Notes under the pieces: generated by a model | Seen by the model: the letters and a program-made list of their open reading frames with translations, nothing else | The model's database searches: none | What the model was told of the DNA's origin: nothing | Program-made: the position numbers and the translations under genes | DNA from: Planctomycetota bacterium | GTDB lineage: Bacteria > Planctomycetota > J058 > JAJDCQ01 | Assembly: GCA_029260755.1 (NCBI GenBank) | Contig: JAJDCQ010000043.1 | Coordinates: 1 to 64,000 of the forward strand | Direction of reading: 5' to 3' | DNA: 64,000 bases | Shown: piece after piece, positions 16,034-27,112 of the stretch | Layout of the letters: each line of letters opens with the position of its first letter | Numbering within the stretch: the stretch's first letter is position 1

Positions 16034-16806
16034 CCACGACCCGCCTGGCGCTCGTCGCCCTGCTCGCTCTCCTGCTCCTGGCAGCGGCGCCGATGCCCGC
16101 GCTGGCTCAGGATCCCGAGCCGGCGCCCGCGGACGCCGACGACGACCCCGCCGAGCCCGATCCGGCCGCCGCCGCCGATGCGGACACTCCCGATGCAGAC
16201 GCCGCGGATGCGGATGACGACGCCCCGGCCGGACGCCGCCGCGTCTTCCGGCGGCTCGACGAGAACGGCGAGAAGCAGCCGCCCGCCGTCGAGGAGCTCG
16301 TCGGCGCGCTGATCTGGATCACGGCGCCGTTCCTCCTCTTCTTCGTCGGCCTCGCCTGGAACCTGTTCCTCTGCGTCCTCGCCCCGCGCAAGACGAGCCA
16401 GCTCGCCCTCGTCCTCGACGCGAACCCGGTCCGCTCCTTCCTGGTCGGCTTCGTGAACGTGCTCGGCCTGCTGATCCTCTGCGCCGTCTTCGGCGCCGAG
16501 GGGCTCGACGTCCCCGCCCTCTCGATCCTCACCTTCTTCCTCCTCGCGGGCCTCGCCGCCGCCGGCTTCCACGGGATGGCGCGCCTGATCGGCACCCGCC
16601 TCTCCGAGCAGAGCGGCGCCGGGTGGTCCGAGCCCTTCGCCCTGATCGTCGGCTGGTTCATCATCGCCTTCGTCTGCCTGATCCCGGTGATCGGCTGGTT
16701 CCTCGCGATCTGGTGGACGTTCCGCGGCGTCGGCGCGGCCGTCCTCGTCCTCGTCGGCGCGGCCCCCGAGCCGGGACCGCGCCCGCGTCGCGCGCCGACC
16801 CTCTGA
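16027..16806 (+). CDS. Multi-span membrane protein with an acidic N-terminal region
   Basis: 259 residues from the ATG at 16027. A signal peptide ending PALAQ is followed by an Asp/Ala/Pro-rich region (about 28-75) and then five hydrophobic helices. The family is not recognised. The seven-base overlap with the anti-sigma gene suggests a shared role, perhaps as part of the envelope signal that the sigma factor responds to. The C-terminal tail is Arg/Pro-rich and presumably cytoplasmic. Confidence 0.65.
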   Translation: MLTTTRLALVALLALLLLAAAPMPALAQDPEPAPADADDDPAEPDPAAAADADTPDADAADADDDAPAGRRRVFRRLDENGEKQPPAVEELVGALIWITAPFLLFFVGLAWNLFLCVLAPRKTSQLALVLDANPVRSFLVGFVNVLGLLILCAVFGAEGLDVPALSILTFFLLAGLAAAGFHGMARLIGTRLSEQSGAGWSEPFALIVGWFIIAFVCLIPVIGWFLAIWWTFRGVGAAVLVLVGAAPEPGPRPRRAPTL

Positions 16807-16830
16807 TCGATCGCGCGCCCCACGAGGCGG

Positions 16831-16854
16831 CCACGGGGTAGAATCACCCCGTGG
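16831..16854. promoter_or_regulatory. Hairpin and TAGAAT box over the glnE start
   Basis: A perfect 9-bp inverted repeat, CCACGGGGT and ACCCCGTGG, with a 6-base loop; its right arm contains the GTG start of glnE. The loop and left-arm edge contain TAGAAT (16839-16844), a fair -10 element. If used, transcription would begin close to the GTG, giving a leaderless or nearly leaderless mRNA; if the upstream operon reads through, the hairpin would mask the start. Confidence 0.45.
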
Positions 16855-19800
16855 CCGAGCCTCGTCCCCTGATCGACGCGCTCATCGACTCGCCTCGCGA
16901 CGCGCCGCCCGCGGCGGCCGTCGAGCGGCTCGTCGCCGCCGGCGTCTCGCCCGCGGCGCTCGAGGCGGCCGCCCTCCGCGACGTCGCCGCCGCGGTCGGC
17001 GACGAGGGCCGTCGCCTCCTGACGGTCCTCGTCGAGGCGGCCCTCGGCGGGCAACTCCTCGACGCGCCTGACGCCGGGCTCGCCCTCCGCGGGATCGCCT
17101 CGCTCATCGAGCGGGAGCACGAGGACGGCGACATCGCGCGGGCGACCGTGCTCTGCGCGGCCGCCGAGGAGCCGACCGTCCTCGGGCGCCTCGTCCGCCT
17201 CCTCGGCCAGGCGCCGCCGTGCACCGAGAGCCTCGTCCGCGACGGGGAGGCGCTCGCCGCCGCCCTCGCCGCGTCGGGGTCGATCGACGTGGCGGCGGAC
17301 TCGGGGCCCGCCCGGGTCACGCGCCACCGCGAGGCGATCGTGGACGCCCTCGCCGCGGCCGGCCCCGGCGAGGACGCCGCCGCGACCGTCCTCGCCCGCC
17401 ATCGCCGCGCCGAGACCCTGTCGATCTTCGCGCGCGAGTTCGTCGCCGGCGAGACGATCGGCGGGACGGGCCTCGCCCAGAGCGACCTCGCCGACGCGGT
17501 CATCGGGATCGCCCTCGGCGTCGCCGCCGGCGCTTCGCCCGACGCGGTCCTCGAGGCGAGCGGCACGCCCGGCTTCTGCGTCCTGGCCCTCGGGAAGCTC
17601 GGCGGCCGCGAGCTGAACTACAGCAGCGACGTCGACCTCGTCTACGTCTTCGACGACGACGGCCTCGACACCGCCGCCGCCGGCGAGGCGTCGTGGCGCT
17701 GGGAGAAGCTCACCCGAGCCCTCGGTCGGATCCTCAGCCGCCAGACCGACGCGGGACCGATCTTCCGCGTCGACACGCGCCTGCGTCCCGACGGCGCCGC
17801 CGGCCCGCTCGTCCGCGGCGGCCGCTCGCTCCTGCGCTACCTCGAGCAGCGCGGCCGGGCGTGGGAGCGTCAGGCGTGGCTCCGGGCGCGTCCAGTCGCG
17901 GGCGACCTCGACCTCGGGCGGCGCATCACGTCGGGCCTCGCCCCGTTCGTGTTCGACCGGCCGCTCGAGTCCGACGCGATCGGCGAGATCATCCGGCTCC
18001 GTCGGCGGGTGAAGGACCGCGCGAGCGGCGGCGGCCTCGGCGCTCGCGGCGAGGCCGCCGTCACCGACGACATCAAGGAGGGGCCGGGCGGGATCCGGGA
18101 CTGCGAGGCGTGCGTCCAGTTCCTCCAGCTCCTCCACGGCGGCGCCGATCCGAGCGTGCGGTCGCGCGGGACGCTCGACGGGGCGAGCCGCCTCCTCGCC
18201 GCGCGTCTCCTCTCCGAGAACGAGGCCGACGCGATCGTCGAGGCCTACGCCCTCCAGCGCCGCCTCGAGCACGCTCTCCAGACCGAGCGCACCCGCGAGA
18301 GCTGGCGACTGCCGCCGCCGGGTCCCGTCCGCCGGCGCCTCGCCCGGCGCCTCGGCTTCGACGACGAGGCGAGCTTCGACGCGCGGGTCGGCCGCGTCCG
18401 GGCGCGCGCGGCCGAGGTCGTCCGCGGTCTCCTCGACGGCCTGTTCGGCTCTGAGGGTCGTCACGAGCAGAGGAGCGCGCCGGAGAGCGACCTCGTCCTC
18501 GCGCCGTCCCCCTCGCCGACGACCAAGGCGAGCGTCCTCCAGGCGCACGGGTTTCGAGACCCGGCGGGCAGCCACCGGCATCTCGTCGGGCTCGGCCGGG
18601 AGGACAACCCGCTCCTGCGGGCGAGCCGCCGCGCGCAGACCTACCTCGCCGGCGTCGCCCCGAAGCTGCTCGCCGCGATCGGGAAGACGCCCGACCCCGA
18701 CCGGACGCTCCTCGACCTCGGACGGATCACGTCCACCCTCGGCGCCAAGGCGACCTTCCTCCAGCTCCTCGCGGCCGACCGCGACGCGCTGCAGCTCTTC
18801 GTCGAGCTCGCGAGCACCGGCGGCGCCCTCGTCGAGACCCTCTGCCGCCACCCGGGTGTCTTCGACGAGGTGCTCGACCGGCTCCAGGCCGCGCGACCGA
18901 CCGACGCGACCGAGCTCGGCCGGGAGCTCGACGAGGAGGCGCGCCGGGCCGCCGACCCGAGCCGGGCGATCATCGAGCGGCGCGCGATCGAGCTCCTCCT
19001 CATCGGGATCCGCGACATCGCCGGCCGCGCCAACGCAGCGAACACGATGCGCGACCTGAGCACCCTCGCCGAGGCGGTCCTCCGCGCCCGGCTCGGGCTC
19101 GTCCGGCGCGCCGAGCCCGGCGGCGACGAGCGAGCGGACGACGGGTTCGCCGTGATCACGGTCGGGCGACTCGGCAGCCGCGAGATGCTCTACGCCTCGG
19201 ACCTCGACCTCGTCTTCGTCACCGACCCCGCCCGGGCCGCCCTCCCCGGCGCGGAGGCGGCCGTCCGATTCGAGGCGCGCGCCCAGGCGCTCACCCGGCT
19301 GATCGGCCAGCCGGGGATGGGGCTGCTGCCGAACCCGGTCGACGCGCGGCTCCGCCCGATGGGGAGCAAGTCCAACCTCGCCGTCACTCGGAGCAGCCTG
19401 CGCGACTACCTCGTCGGCGACGCGATCCCCTCGGCGCGCCTCTGGGAGCGGCTCGCCTTCACCCGCGCCCGGGCCGTCGCCGGCGACCCGGGCCTCGGGG
19501 CCGAGGTCGACGGGACGATCCGCGAGGCGATCCTCGAGCGCGACGCGCCCGACGAGGTGTGGCGCGAGACGCTCTCGATGCGCCGCCGGCAGGTCGCGAC
19601 GACCCGCGGCCGCGACCTCAAGCGCGGTCACGGCGGGCTCGCCGACGTCGAGTTCCTGGCCGCCGCCCTCGCCCTGACCCACGGACGCGGCCACCCCGAG
19701 CTGCTCGCCCAGCACACCAAGGGGCGCCTCGATGCGGCCCGGAGCGCCGGCCTGATCGACGACGCGGAGCACCGCACCCTCATCACGGCCTACCAGCTCT

Positions 19801-20018
19801 TCGCCTCGATGCTGCTGCGGCTCCGGCTGACCGTCGGGCGGCCCGTCGACGCCATCCCCGACGAAGGTCCACCGCTCCGCCGGCTCGCGCTGCTCCTGGG
19901 CTACGTCGACACGAAGACGCGGACGGCGGAGGCGAGCTTCACCGAGGAGGTCGACTACCACGCCGACGCGGTCCGGGAGATCTTCGAGACGGTGGCGGCG
20001 CGCGAGGGGGAGCGATGA
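16851..20018 (+). CDS. glnE: Glutamine synthetase adenylyltransferase / adenylyl-removing enzyme
   Basis: Bifunctional enzyme that adenylylates and deadenylylates glutamine synthetase in response to PII. 1055 residues, somewhat longer than the typical GlnE. Both nucleotidyltransferase cores are intact: ALGKLGGRELNYSSDVDLVYVF at about 244-265 and VGRLGSREMLYASDLDLVF at about 769-787, each followed by helical regions. The GTG start has no Shine-Dalgarno site and lies inside a hairpin. No glnA or PII gene is in the window. Confidence 0.93.
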   Translation: MAEPRPLIDALIDSPRDAPPAAAVERLVAAGVSPAALEAAALRDVAAAVGDEGRRLLTVLVEAALGGQLLDAPDAGLALRGIASLIEREHEDGDIARATVLCAAAEEPTVLGRLVRLLGQAPPCTESLVRDGEALAAALAASGSIDVAADSGPARVTRHREAIVDALAAAGPGEDAAATVLARHRRAETLSIFAREFVAGETIGGTGLAQSDLADAVIGIALGVAAGASPDAVLEASGTPGFCVLALGKLGGRELNYSSDVDLVYVFDDDGLDTAAAGEASWRWEKLTRALGRILSRQTDAGPIFRVDTRLRPDGAAGPLVRGGRSLLRYLEQRGRAWERQAWLRARPVAGDLDLGRRITSGLAPFVFDRPLESDAIGEIIRLRRRVKDRASGGGLGARGEAAVTDDIKEGPGGIRDCEACVQFLQLLHGGADPSVRSRGTLDGASRLLAARLLSENEADAIVEAYALQRRLEHALQTERTRESWRLPPPGPVRRRLARRLGFDDEASFDARVGRVRARAAEVVRGLLDGLFGSEGRHEQRSAPESDLVLAPSPSPTTKASVLQAHGFRDPAGSHRHLVGLGREDNPLLRASRRAQTYLAGVAPKLLAAIGKTPDPDRTLLDLGRITSTLGAKATFLQLLAADRDALQLFVELASTGGALVETLCRHPGVFDEVLDRLQAARPTDATELGRELDEEARRAADPSRAIIERRAIELLLIGIRDIAGRANAANTMRDLSTLAEAVLRARLGLVRRAEPGGDERADDGFAVITVGRLGSREMLYASDLDLVFVTDPARAALPGAEAAVRFEARAQALTRLIGQPGMGLLPNPVDARLRPMGSKSNLAVTRSSLRDYLVGDAIPSARLWERLAFTRARAVAGDPGLGAEVDGTIREAILERDAPDEVWRETLSMRRRQVATTRGRDLKRGHGGLADVEFLAAALALTHGRGHPELLAQHTKGRLDAARSAGLIDDAEHRTLITAYQLFASMLLRLRLTVGRPVDAIPDEGPPLRRLALLLGYVDTKTRTAEASFTEEVDYHADAVREIFETVAAREGER

Positions 20019-20057
20019 CGACGAGACGGGTGCGGCGTCACGCGATCGCCGTCGGTC

Positions 20058-20438
20058 TCACCCCTCGTCGATGAGGAGCGCCTCGGGGATCGGGCGGCGG
20101 CCGGCGAAGCCGGTCTCCGCCGGGTGATACCACCCCACCGCCTCCTCGTCGCTCCGCCAGCAGAGCAATACGGGGCGGCCGTCGATCTCGCCCGGGAAGT
20201 CGATCAGGCCCATCTCGAAGCCCCAGTCCTTGTACTGGCACCCGATCTGATCGAGCTCGCCGCCGAGGTCTCCGAGACGGGCCTGGAGCTCGGCGACGCG
20301 CGCGTCGTCCGCATCGACGGCGGGGTCGGCTGCGAGCTCCCGGAGCGCGCGCCCGGCCTCGAGGACGTCGGCGACGATGCGCCGCACGAGCGGCAGCGTC
20401 CGGTTCGCCTCGGCGGGCGTGAACATGCGGTCGGCCAC
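20058..20438 (-). CDS. DUF2203 family protein
   Basis: 126 residues with the family hallmarks FTPAEANRTLPLVRRIV at the N-terminus and a C-terminal KDWGFEMGLIDFPGEIDGRPVLLCW block followed by WYHPAETGFAGRRPI. The biochemical function of the family is unknown. It starts with GTG five bases after the guaB stop, in the same orientation, and converges on glnE. Confidence 0.85.
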   Translation of the reverse strand: MADRMFTPAEANRTLPLVRRIVADVLEAGRALRELAADPAVDADDARVAELQARLGDLGGELDQIGCQYKDWGFEMGLIDFPGEIDGRPVLLCWRSDEEAVGWYHPAETGFAGRRPIPEALLIDEG

Positions 20439-20443
20439 GGCGC

Positions 20444-21895
20444 TCAGATCCCCTCGACGTCGTGCGGATGGCTCTCCCGAAGCCCAGCCGGAGACATCCG
20501 GATGAACCGGGCGACCCGGTGGAGCTCGTCGATGCTGGTCGCCCCGCAGTAGCTCATGCCGGAGCGGAGGCCGCCGATGAGCTGGCGAACGATCTCGGCC
20601 GCGCGGCCGCGGTAGGGGACCATCGCCTCGACGCCCTCGGCCACCACGTCGAAGAGCATCGGCTCCTCGTCGAGGCGCTCCTTCCGGCCGAGGGTGGCGC
20701 CGAAGCTCGCCATGCCGCGGTGGATCTTGAAGCGCTTGCCGCCGCGGGTGATCGTCTGGCCCGGCGACTCGTCGGTTCCGCCGAGCATGTTGCCGATCAT
20801 GACGGTCGAGGCGCCGGCCGCGAGCGCCTTGACGATGTCGCCGGACGCCCGGATTCCACCGTCGGCGATCACGGGCTTCCCGAGCTCGGCCGCCGCGCGC
20901 GACGCCTCGGAGATCGCGGTGATCTGCGGGACGCCGGCGCCCGTCACGATCCGCGTCGTGCAGGTCGAGCCGGGGCCGACGCCGACCTTGACGGCGTCGG
21001 CGCCCGCGGCGATCAGGTCGCGCGCCCCGGCGGCCGTCGCGACGTTGCCGCCGACGAGCGCGACGTCGGTGCGCTTCCGGATCGCCGCGACCGCGTCGAG
21101 GGCGAGCTCGGTGTGGCCGTGGGCGACGTCCACGACGAGGACATCGACGCCCGCCTCGACGAGCGCATCGGTCCGGTCGAGGAACTCGCCCCGGACGCCG
21201 ACGGCGGCGCCGACCCGGAGCCGCCCCTTGTCGTCCTTGGTCGCCTGCGGATAGCGGGCGCGCTTGAGGAGATCGCTCGCGGTGATGAGGCCGGCCAGCC
21301 GCCCCTCGTCGTCGACGAGCGGGAGCTTCTCGAGCCGCTTCTCGCGCAGGATCCGCCGCGCGTCCTCGGCCGTCGTCCGAGACGACGCGGTCACGAGGCG
21401 CTCGGCGGGGGTCATGAGATCCGCGACCGACTTCCCGCCGAGGTCGTCCTCGAAGCGGAGGTCGCGTCCGGTGAGGATGCCGAGGAGGCGTCGATCTCCC
21501 TCGACGACGAGGAGGCCGGCGACGCCGTTCTCGTCCATGAGGGCGCGCGCCTCGGCGGCCGGCCGCCCCGCGGCGATCGTGTAGGGCTTCTCGATGACGA
21601 TCGACTCGGCGCGCTTGACCTGCTCGACCTTCTTCACCTGCTTCTCTATCGTGAGGAAGCGGTGGAGGAAGCCGATCCCTCCCTCGCGGGCGAGGGTGAC
21701 GGCCATCGCGCTCTCGCAGACGGTGTCCATGTTCGCGGCGATGATCGGCGACTCGAGCCGGATCTCTCCCAGGAGGAGCGAGCTCGTGTCGACGTCGCGC
21801 CGGGAGGTGACGGCGCTCCGGGCCGGCACGAGGAGGACGTCGTCGAAGGTGAGCCCGACGACGAGGTCGTCGAGCGGGCGCGGAGCGTCGGACAC
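20444..21895 (-). CDS. guaB: Inosine-5'-monophosphate dehydrogenase
   Basis: NAD-dependent oxidation of IMP to XMP, the committed step to GMP. From the GTG at 21895, preceded by AGGAGAG, it is 483 residues. The barrel starts with [13 protein letters not shown], two CBS domains occupy roughly 95-210, and the catalytic cysteine is in [15 protein letters not shown] near residue 310 (Thr replaces the common Ile before Cys). [19 protein letters not shown] and [12 protein letters not shown] bind the phosphate. An open frame continues to 21964 but lacks family sequence. Confidence 0.95.
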   Translation of the reverse strand: MSDAPRPLDDLVVGLTFDDVLLVPARSAVTSRRDVDTSSLLLGEIRLESPIIAANMDTVCESAMAVTLAREGGIGFLHRFLTIEKQVKKVEQVKRAESIVIEKPYTIAAGRPAAEARALMDENGVAGLLVVEGDRRLLGILTGRDLRFEDDLGGKSVADLMTPAERLVTASSRTTAEDARRILREKRLEKLPLVDDEGRLAGLITASDLLKRARYPQATKDDKGRLRVGAAVGVRGEFLDRTDALVEAGVDVLVVDVAHGHTELALDAVAAIRKRTDVALVGGNVATAAGARDLIAAGADAVKVGVGPGSTCTTRIVTGAGVPQITAISEASRAAAELGKPVIADGGIRASGDIVKALAAGASTVMIGNMLGGTDESPGQTITRGGKRFKIHRGMASFGATLGRKERLDEEPMLFDVVAEGVEAMVPYRGRAAEIVRQLIGGLRSGMSYCGATSIDELHRVARFIRMSPAGLRESHPHDVEGI

Positions 21896-21999
21896 GTCGG
21901 CTTCTCTCCTGGAGGGATCGGGGCGAGGAGCCGGATCATACCGGCGCGGCCTCGCGCGCCGCAACCGAGGCGCGGCGCGGGTTCGCGGAGGGCGAATCG

Positions 22000-22611
22000 A
22001 TGACGTTGACTCTCGAGGCGCTCGGGCGCGATCGCTTCGAAGCGTTCGCCGACCTGCTCGGGCGCGAGGACTTCGGCGGCTGCTTCTGCGCCGTCTGGAC
22101 CGCGTTCGGCGACGACTGGGGCGCGCGCTGCGCCGATCCGGCCCGGCCGAACCTCGCCGAGACGCGCCGCCGGGTCGAGGCGGGCGACCACGTCGGCTTC
22201 CTCGTGCGCGACGCCGGGGCCCCGACGAAGGGGGCCGACGGTCAGCTCGTGGCGTCCGAGCCGATCGCGTGGACCGGCTCCGGACCCCGGAGCGCCTTCC
22301 CCCTCCTCGAGAGCCGGAAGGGCGCGCGCCTCTCGCCGCAGGCCGACGACGTCTGGTGCATCGGCTGCATCGCGATCCGCGCCGACCGGCGCGGCGGCGG
22401 CCTCTCGGCCCGGATCGTCGAGGCGGTCATCGACGAGGCGCGGCGCGCCGGCGCCCGCGCCGTCGAGGCCTACCCGACCCGGCCGTGGGACGAGCCGCGG
22501 AGCTACCGCGGCGCCCTCTCGACGTTCGAGCGGGCGGGCTTCCAGGTGATCGGGAGCGAGCCCGACGGCGAGAGCGAGGTGCTCCTGCTCCGGCGGAGCC
22601 TCACCGCATAG
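22000..22611 (+). CDS. GNAT family N-acetyltransferase
   Basis: 203 residues from an ATG with CGGAGGG upstream. The acetyl-CoA-binding core is seen in WCIGCIAIRADRRGGGLSARIVEAVIDEARRAGA, and STFERAGF is the usual C-terminal helix-strand. An N-terminal FGGCFCAVW stretch with two Cys is found in a subgroup of these enzymes. The substrate is unknown. It lies between divergent guaB and a convergent lipoprotein gene. Confidence 0.8.
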   Translation: MTLTLEALGRDRFEAFADLLGREDFGGCFCAVWTAFGDDWGARCADPARPNLAETRRRVEAGDHVGFLVRDAGAPTKGADGQLVASEPIAWTGSGPRSAFPLLESRKGARLSPQADDVWCIGCIAIRADRRGGGLSARIVEAVIDEARRAGARAVEAYPTRPWDEPRSYRGALSTFERAGFQVIGSEPDGESEVLLLRRSLTA

Positions 22612-22620
22612 CGCGACCCG

Positions 22621-24978
22621 CTACTCGAGCGTCACCTTCATCGAGTAGCCCGCGCGCTTGCCCGACATCTCGTGGACGTGGACCCAGACCGTCTCGTCGG
22701 CGCCCGCCGCGGCGTGCTCGACGACGCGCGACGTGTCGAGCTCCGACTCGGCGATCGCGCTGCCGAGCTCGTCGGTCAGCTCGAGCTGGATGTAGCTTCC
22801 GGAGCCAGGCGGGTCGCTCGGCGTCACCTCGACCCGGAGCCTCTTGCCCTTCGGCACGATCACCGAGTACCAGTCGTCGCCCGCCAGGACGAGATCCTTC
22901 CACGCGCCCGCCTCGAGCTTCGCGGCCGACCCTCGGTCGTCGTTCGGCTCGAACCGGTCGGCCGGCTTCCAGGCCTCGAGGGTGAGGTTCAGCCGGTAGG
23001 GACGGAGCTCGCGCGCCTTCACCTGGATGATCAGCTTCGCCGCCTTCCCGGTCCCGGCGACGAGGGTCACCTCGCTCCCGTCGCCCGACGCCATCGGCGA
23101 GAAGCCGCGCGTTCCGCCCTCGAACACCTTCACCTCGAGCGGTCCGTCGTGCCCCTCATGGTCCGCGACCGCCTGCAACTTCAGCTGCTGGCCGTCGGGC
23201 ACCTCGATCCAGAACCAGTCCTCGGGGTCGACCGTGAGGTTCTCATGGACGCCCGCGGTGATCTTCTTCGCCTGGCGCCGCTTCTGGTTCGGCTCGAACG
23301 CGTCCGGCGCGAGCTGAAGCTCCGCCTCGCGGACGGCGAGCGAGTAGGTGATCGGCGGCTTGCCGTCCTCCCGCCACGCCTCGGAGACGTGGATCATGAT
23401 CGGCTTGCCCTCGCCGCGCACGAGGATGCCGCCGGCGTCGTCGCCGAACCCCTCCGAGCCGAGCGATCGCATGACCTCCTCGTCGAAGACCATGACGCCC
23501 GGCGACGACATCGACTCGCCCTCGACCTTCAGGTCGATCTTCACGATCTGGCCCTTCGGGACGTCGACCCGGTAGTAGTCGTCCCCCTCGGAGACGAGCT
23601 TCGGCAGCTCGGCGCCGACCTCGAGGGTGGCCGCCTGGGCGGCCGTGTCGTTCGGCTCGGCGACATCCGCCTTCTCGAAGGCGCCGAGCTCGACCGACAG
23701 GTGGTAGGGATGCGGCTCGCCGTCGTACGCGCCGACGTGGATCAGCACCCGCATCGCCTCGCCGGGCGCGAACCGAAGGGAGCGGCGATGACTCGCGTAG
23801 CCCTCGGTGTCGATCTGGAGGTCGCCGCGCTTCATCTCGTGGAGCTCGACGTGGAGCATCCCGAGGTTCTCGTCGAACTCGATCGCGACCCGGAGCTCGC
23901 CGTCGGCCGGCACGTCGATCGCGTACCAGTCGTCCTCGTCGAGGAGGAGGTTCTCGTGGCGCCCGACCGTGATGGCCTTCGCCTGGCCGCCGGCCTGGTT
24001 CGGCTCGAAGGCGTCGGGCGTCGTCCGGTCGAGCCCTTCGGGGGGAGGCTCCTCGAGCGGCTCCGGCTCGGCCATCTCGCCGAGCGCCTTCGCGTCCTCG
24101 GCCGCCTTCGCGACGAGGCGCCGCCACGCGGAGCCGTCCCAGGTCTCCTTCGCGGCGACGAGCTGCGCGTCGAAGCCCTCGAGCGCCCCGCCGCCCGCGA
24201 AGCGGACGCTCGCGCTCTCGGCGCGGAGCGCGGCGAGCTCGACGAGGGCGTCCTCGCGGGTCAGCTCGCCGTCGTCGACCCGCTTCCGGATCGCGAGGGC
24301 GGCCTCGATGTGCGCGTTGATCGTCGCGCCGAGGCCGTCGGTGTCGCGGACGAGCGAGGCGGTCTGCCCCTCGGTCCTGGTGAAGCCCTCGGCATCGGCG
24401 GCGGCGGCCGGCAGCTCGAGGTGGAGCTCGGCGCGGTAGTCGGCCGCCAGCATCTCGAGCATGCCCGGCAGCATCGCCGCCTGCATCTTGAGGTTCGCGA
24501 CCTCCTCGTCGAGCAGCTCCTCGGGCGCCGGGCCCTGGTCGCTGCCCTGCTCGAGGTCGACGGCGACGGTCGTCGTCTCGCCCTCGCGCGACACGGCGAA
24601 CGCGAGCTCGACCGTCTCCTCGTTCACCCGGCGGACGGCGGCGAGGTCCTCGAACCAGCCGGTCGCCTGGAACGTGATCTTCTTGTCCTCGGTGAGCTTC
24701 GCCTCGAGGTCGGTCCAGGCGGCGACGCCCTCCCACCGGGCGAGGTAGCTCGCGGCCTGCTTCTGGGCGAGCTCCTCGTCGCCGCCGCCCATGATCCCGC
24801 CGAAGCTGAGCGCCGCCGCGCTCGCCATCTTGCCCATCGTGTGCTCGACGGTGAGCTTGCCGCGGCCGTCGGCGCCGAGGGTGACGCGCACCTCCTCCTC
24901 GAAGCAGCCGGCGGCGAGCGCCGCGACCGCGACGGCGAGGACGAGGGCGAGGGCGGCGCGGAGTCGGCGGAGCATCAT
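22621..24978 (-). CDS. Lipoprotein with four PPC-like beta-sandwich repeats
   Basis: 785 residues with a lipobox AAGC (Cys25). After an alpha/beta-rich N-terminal part come four repeats that each begin with an EPN motif and contain a D-D/E-W/Y-Y core (starting near residues 322, 439, 559 and 674, for instance DAFEPNQ and GDDWYSV). This is the bacterial pre-peptidase C-terminal domain pattern, usually one or two copies appended to secreted proteases; no protease domain is present. It is likely surface- or periplasm-exposed. It is divergent from the moxR gene across a 156-bp gap. Confidence 0.75.
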   Translation of the reverse strand: MMLRRLRAALALVLAVAVAALAAGCFEEEVRVTLGADGRGKLTVEHTMGKMASAAALSFGGIMGGGDEELAQKQAASYLARWEGVAAWTDLEAKLTEDKKITFQATGWFEDLAAVRRVNEETVELAFAVSREGETTTVAVDLEQGSDQGPAPEELLDEEVANLKMQAAMLPGMLEMLAADYRAELHLELPAAAADAEGFTRTEGQTASLVRDTDGLGATINAHIEAALAIRKRVDDGELTREDALVELAALRAESASVRFAGGGALEGFDAQLVAAKETWDGSAWRRLVAKAAEDAKALGEMAEPEPLEEPPPEGLDRTTPDAFEPNQAGGQAKAITVGRHENLLLDEDDWYAIDVPADGELRVAIEFDENLGMLHVELHEMKRGDLQIDTEGYASHRRSLRFAPGEAMRVLIHVGAYDGEPHPYHLSVELGAFEKADVAEPNDTAAQAATLEVGAELPKLVSEGDDYYRVDVPKGQIVKIDLKVEGESMSSPGVMVFDEEVMRSLGSEGFGDDAGGILVRGEGKPIMIHVSEAWREDGKPPITYSLAVREAELQLAPDAFEPNQKRRQAKKITAGVHENLTVDPEDWFWIEVPDGQQLKLQAVADHEGHDGPLEVKVFEGGTRGFSPMASGDGSEVTLVAGTGKAAKLIIQVKARELRPYRLNLTLEAWKPADRFEPNDDRGSAAKLEAGAWKDLVLAGDDWYSVIVPKGKRLRVEVTPSDPPGSGSYIQLELTDELGSAIAESELDTSRVVEHAAAGADETVWVHVHEMSGKRAGYSMKVTLE

Positions 24979-25134
24979 CGGGGCTCACCTCGTAGCAGGG
25001 GATGGAGTCGCCAGAGGCGTCGTCGTAAACGAGGTGGATGCCCATGTCAAGACGGGACGGTCGCCTCGGGTCTTGCCCCCGGCGGTCGACCCTGCAATGG
25101 ATGGCGGGAAGCAAGCGGACAGGGGAGCCACGCT

Positions 25135-26127
<993 letters not shown>

Positions 26128-26128
26128 C

Positions 26129-27112
26129 GTGCTGACCGCCGAGATCGTCCGCCGGGTGAGGCAGATCCAGGTGCGGACCGGCCGGCAGGTGGCCGACGTC
26201 CTCGCCGGCGAGTACGTGAGCGTCTTCAAGGGGCGCGGGATGGAGTTCGACGAGGTCCGGCCCTACGTCCCCGGCGACGACGTCCGCACGATCGACTGGA
26301 ACGTCACCGCCCGGAGCGGCGCGCCGTTCGTGAAGCGGTTCGTCGAGGAGCGGCAGCTCACCGTGATGCTGCTGGTCGACGTCTCGAGGAGCCAGGACTT
26401 CGGCTCGGCCGAGCGGAGCAAGCGCGAGGCGGCGGCCGAGCTCTCGGCCCTGATCGCGTTCAGCGCGATCCAGAACGACGACAAGGTCGGGCTGCTCCTG
26501 TTCCACGGCGAGACCGAGACGTTCATCCCGCCGCGGAAGGGGCAGCGCCACGCCCTCCGGGTCATCCGCGAGGTGATCGCGCGCGGCGCGGGCGAGGGCG
26601 GGTCGACGGGGAGCGAGGCGCGCGCCGAGCCGGCCGCCTCGCCGCTGCGCCGCCGGTTCGGCCTCGGGCTCGGGCGGGCGAGCCGGCGGGACCCGCGGCG
26701 GGCGACGAACGTCGGCGCCGCGCTCGAGCACTGCCGGCGGATGCTGCCTCGCCGAGCCGTGATCTTCCTCGTCTCGGATCTCATCGATGACGGCTGGCAG
26801 AAGCCGCTCCGCCACGCCAACCGCCGCCACGACGTCGTCTGCGTCCTCGTCGAGGACGCCCGCGAACGGGCATCCGCGCCCGCCGGGCTGCTCACCCTCG
26901 AGGACGCCGAGACCGGACGGACCGAGGTGGTCGATACCGGCTCGGCGGCCTTCCGCGAGGCGGCGGACCGGGCGGCCGCGGCGCGGGTGACCGGCGTCGA
27001 GGCCGACCTGCGGAGCGCCGGGGTCGACCTCGTCCGGATCGACGCGGCCGGCGACGTCGTCGATCCGCTGATCGCGTTCTTCCGGATGCGGCAGCGACGG
27101 TACCGGGCGTGA
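26129..27112 (+). CDS. DUF58 domain protein (VWA-like)
   Basis: 327 residues from a GTG. The DUF58 signature GRGMEFDEVRPYVPGDD followed by RTIDWNVTAR is near residues 35-62, and a VWA-like fold follows with LLVDVSRSQDFG in the metal-site position. An insert of about 40 Arg/Ala/Gly-rich residues separates two halves of the domain. It is the usual partner of MoxR, and its stop overlaps the next start by four bases. Confidence 0.9.
   Translation: MLTAEIVRRVRQIQVRTGRQVADVLAGEYVSVFKGRGMEFDEVRPYVPGDDVRTIDWNVTARSGAPFVKRFVEERQLTVMLLVDVSRSQDFGSAERSKREAAAELSALIAFSAIQNDDKVGLLLFHGETETFIPPRKGQRHALRVIREVIARGAGEGGSTGSEARAEPAASPLRRRFGLGLGRASRRDPRRATNVGAALEHCRRMLPRRAVIFLVSDLIDDGWQKPLRHANRRHDVVCVLVEDARERASAPAGLLTLEDAETGRTEVVDTGSAAFREAADRAAAARVTGVEADLRSAGVDLVRIDAAGDVVDPLIAFFRMRQRRYRA

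Noticed and set aside
16107..19961. Very long open frame (over 1,200 codons) antisense to glnE and the gene before it
   Set aside because: It is an artefact of high GC and third-position bias; its protein is low complexity (Arg, Gly, Ala, Glu) and the plus-strand frames contain clear GlnE motifs.
20015..20074. 19-codon frame overlapping the glnE end
   Set aside because: Too short, no family, no independent support.
22672..25134. Long frame in front of moxR that would make an 1,100-residue fusion
   Set aside because: The upstream part is antisense to the PPC lipoprotein and has no domain; the moxR start at 25135 has a good ribosome-binding site.
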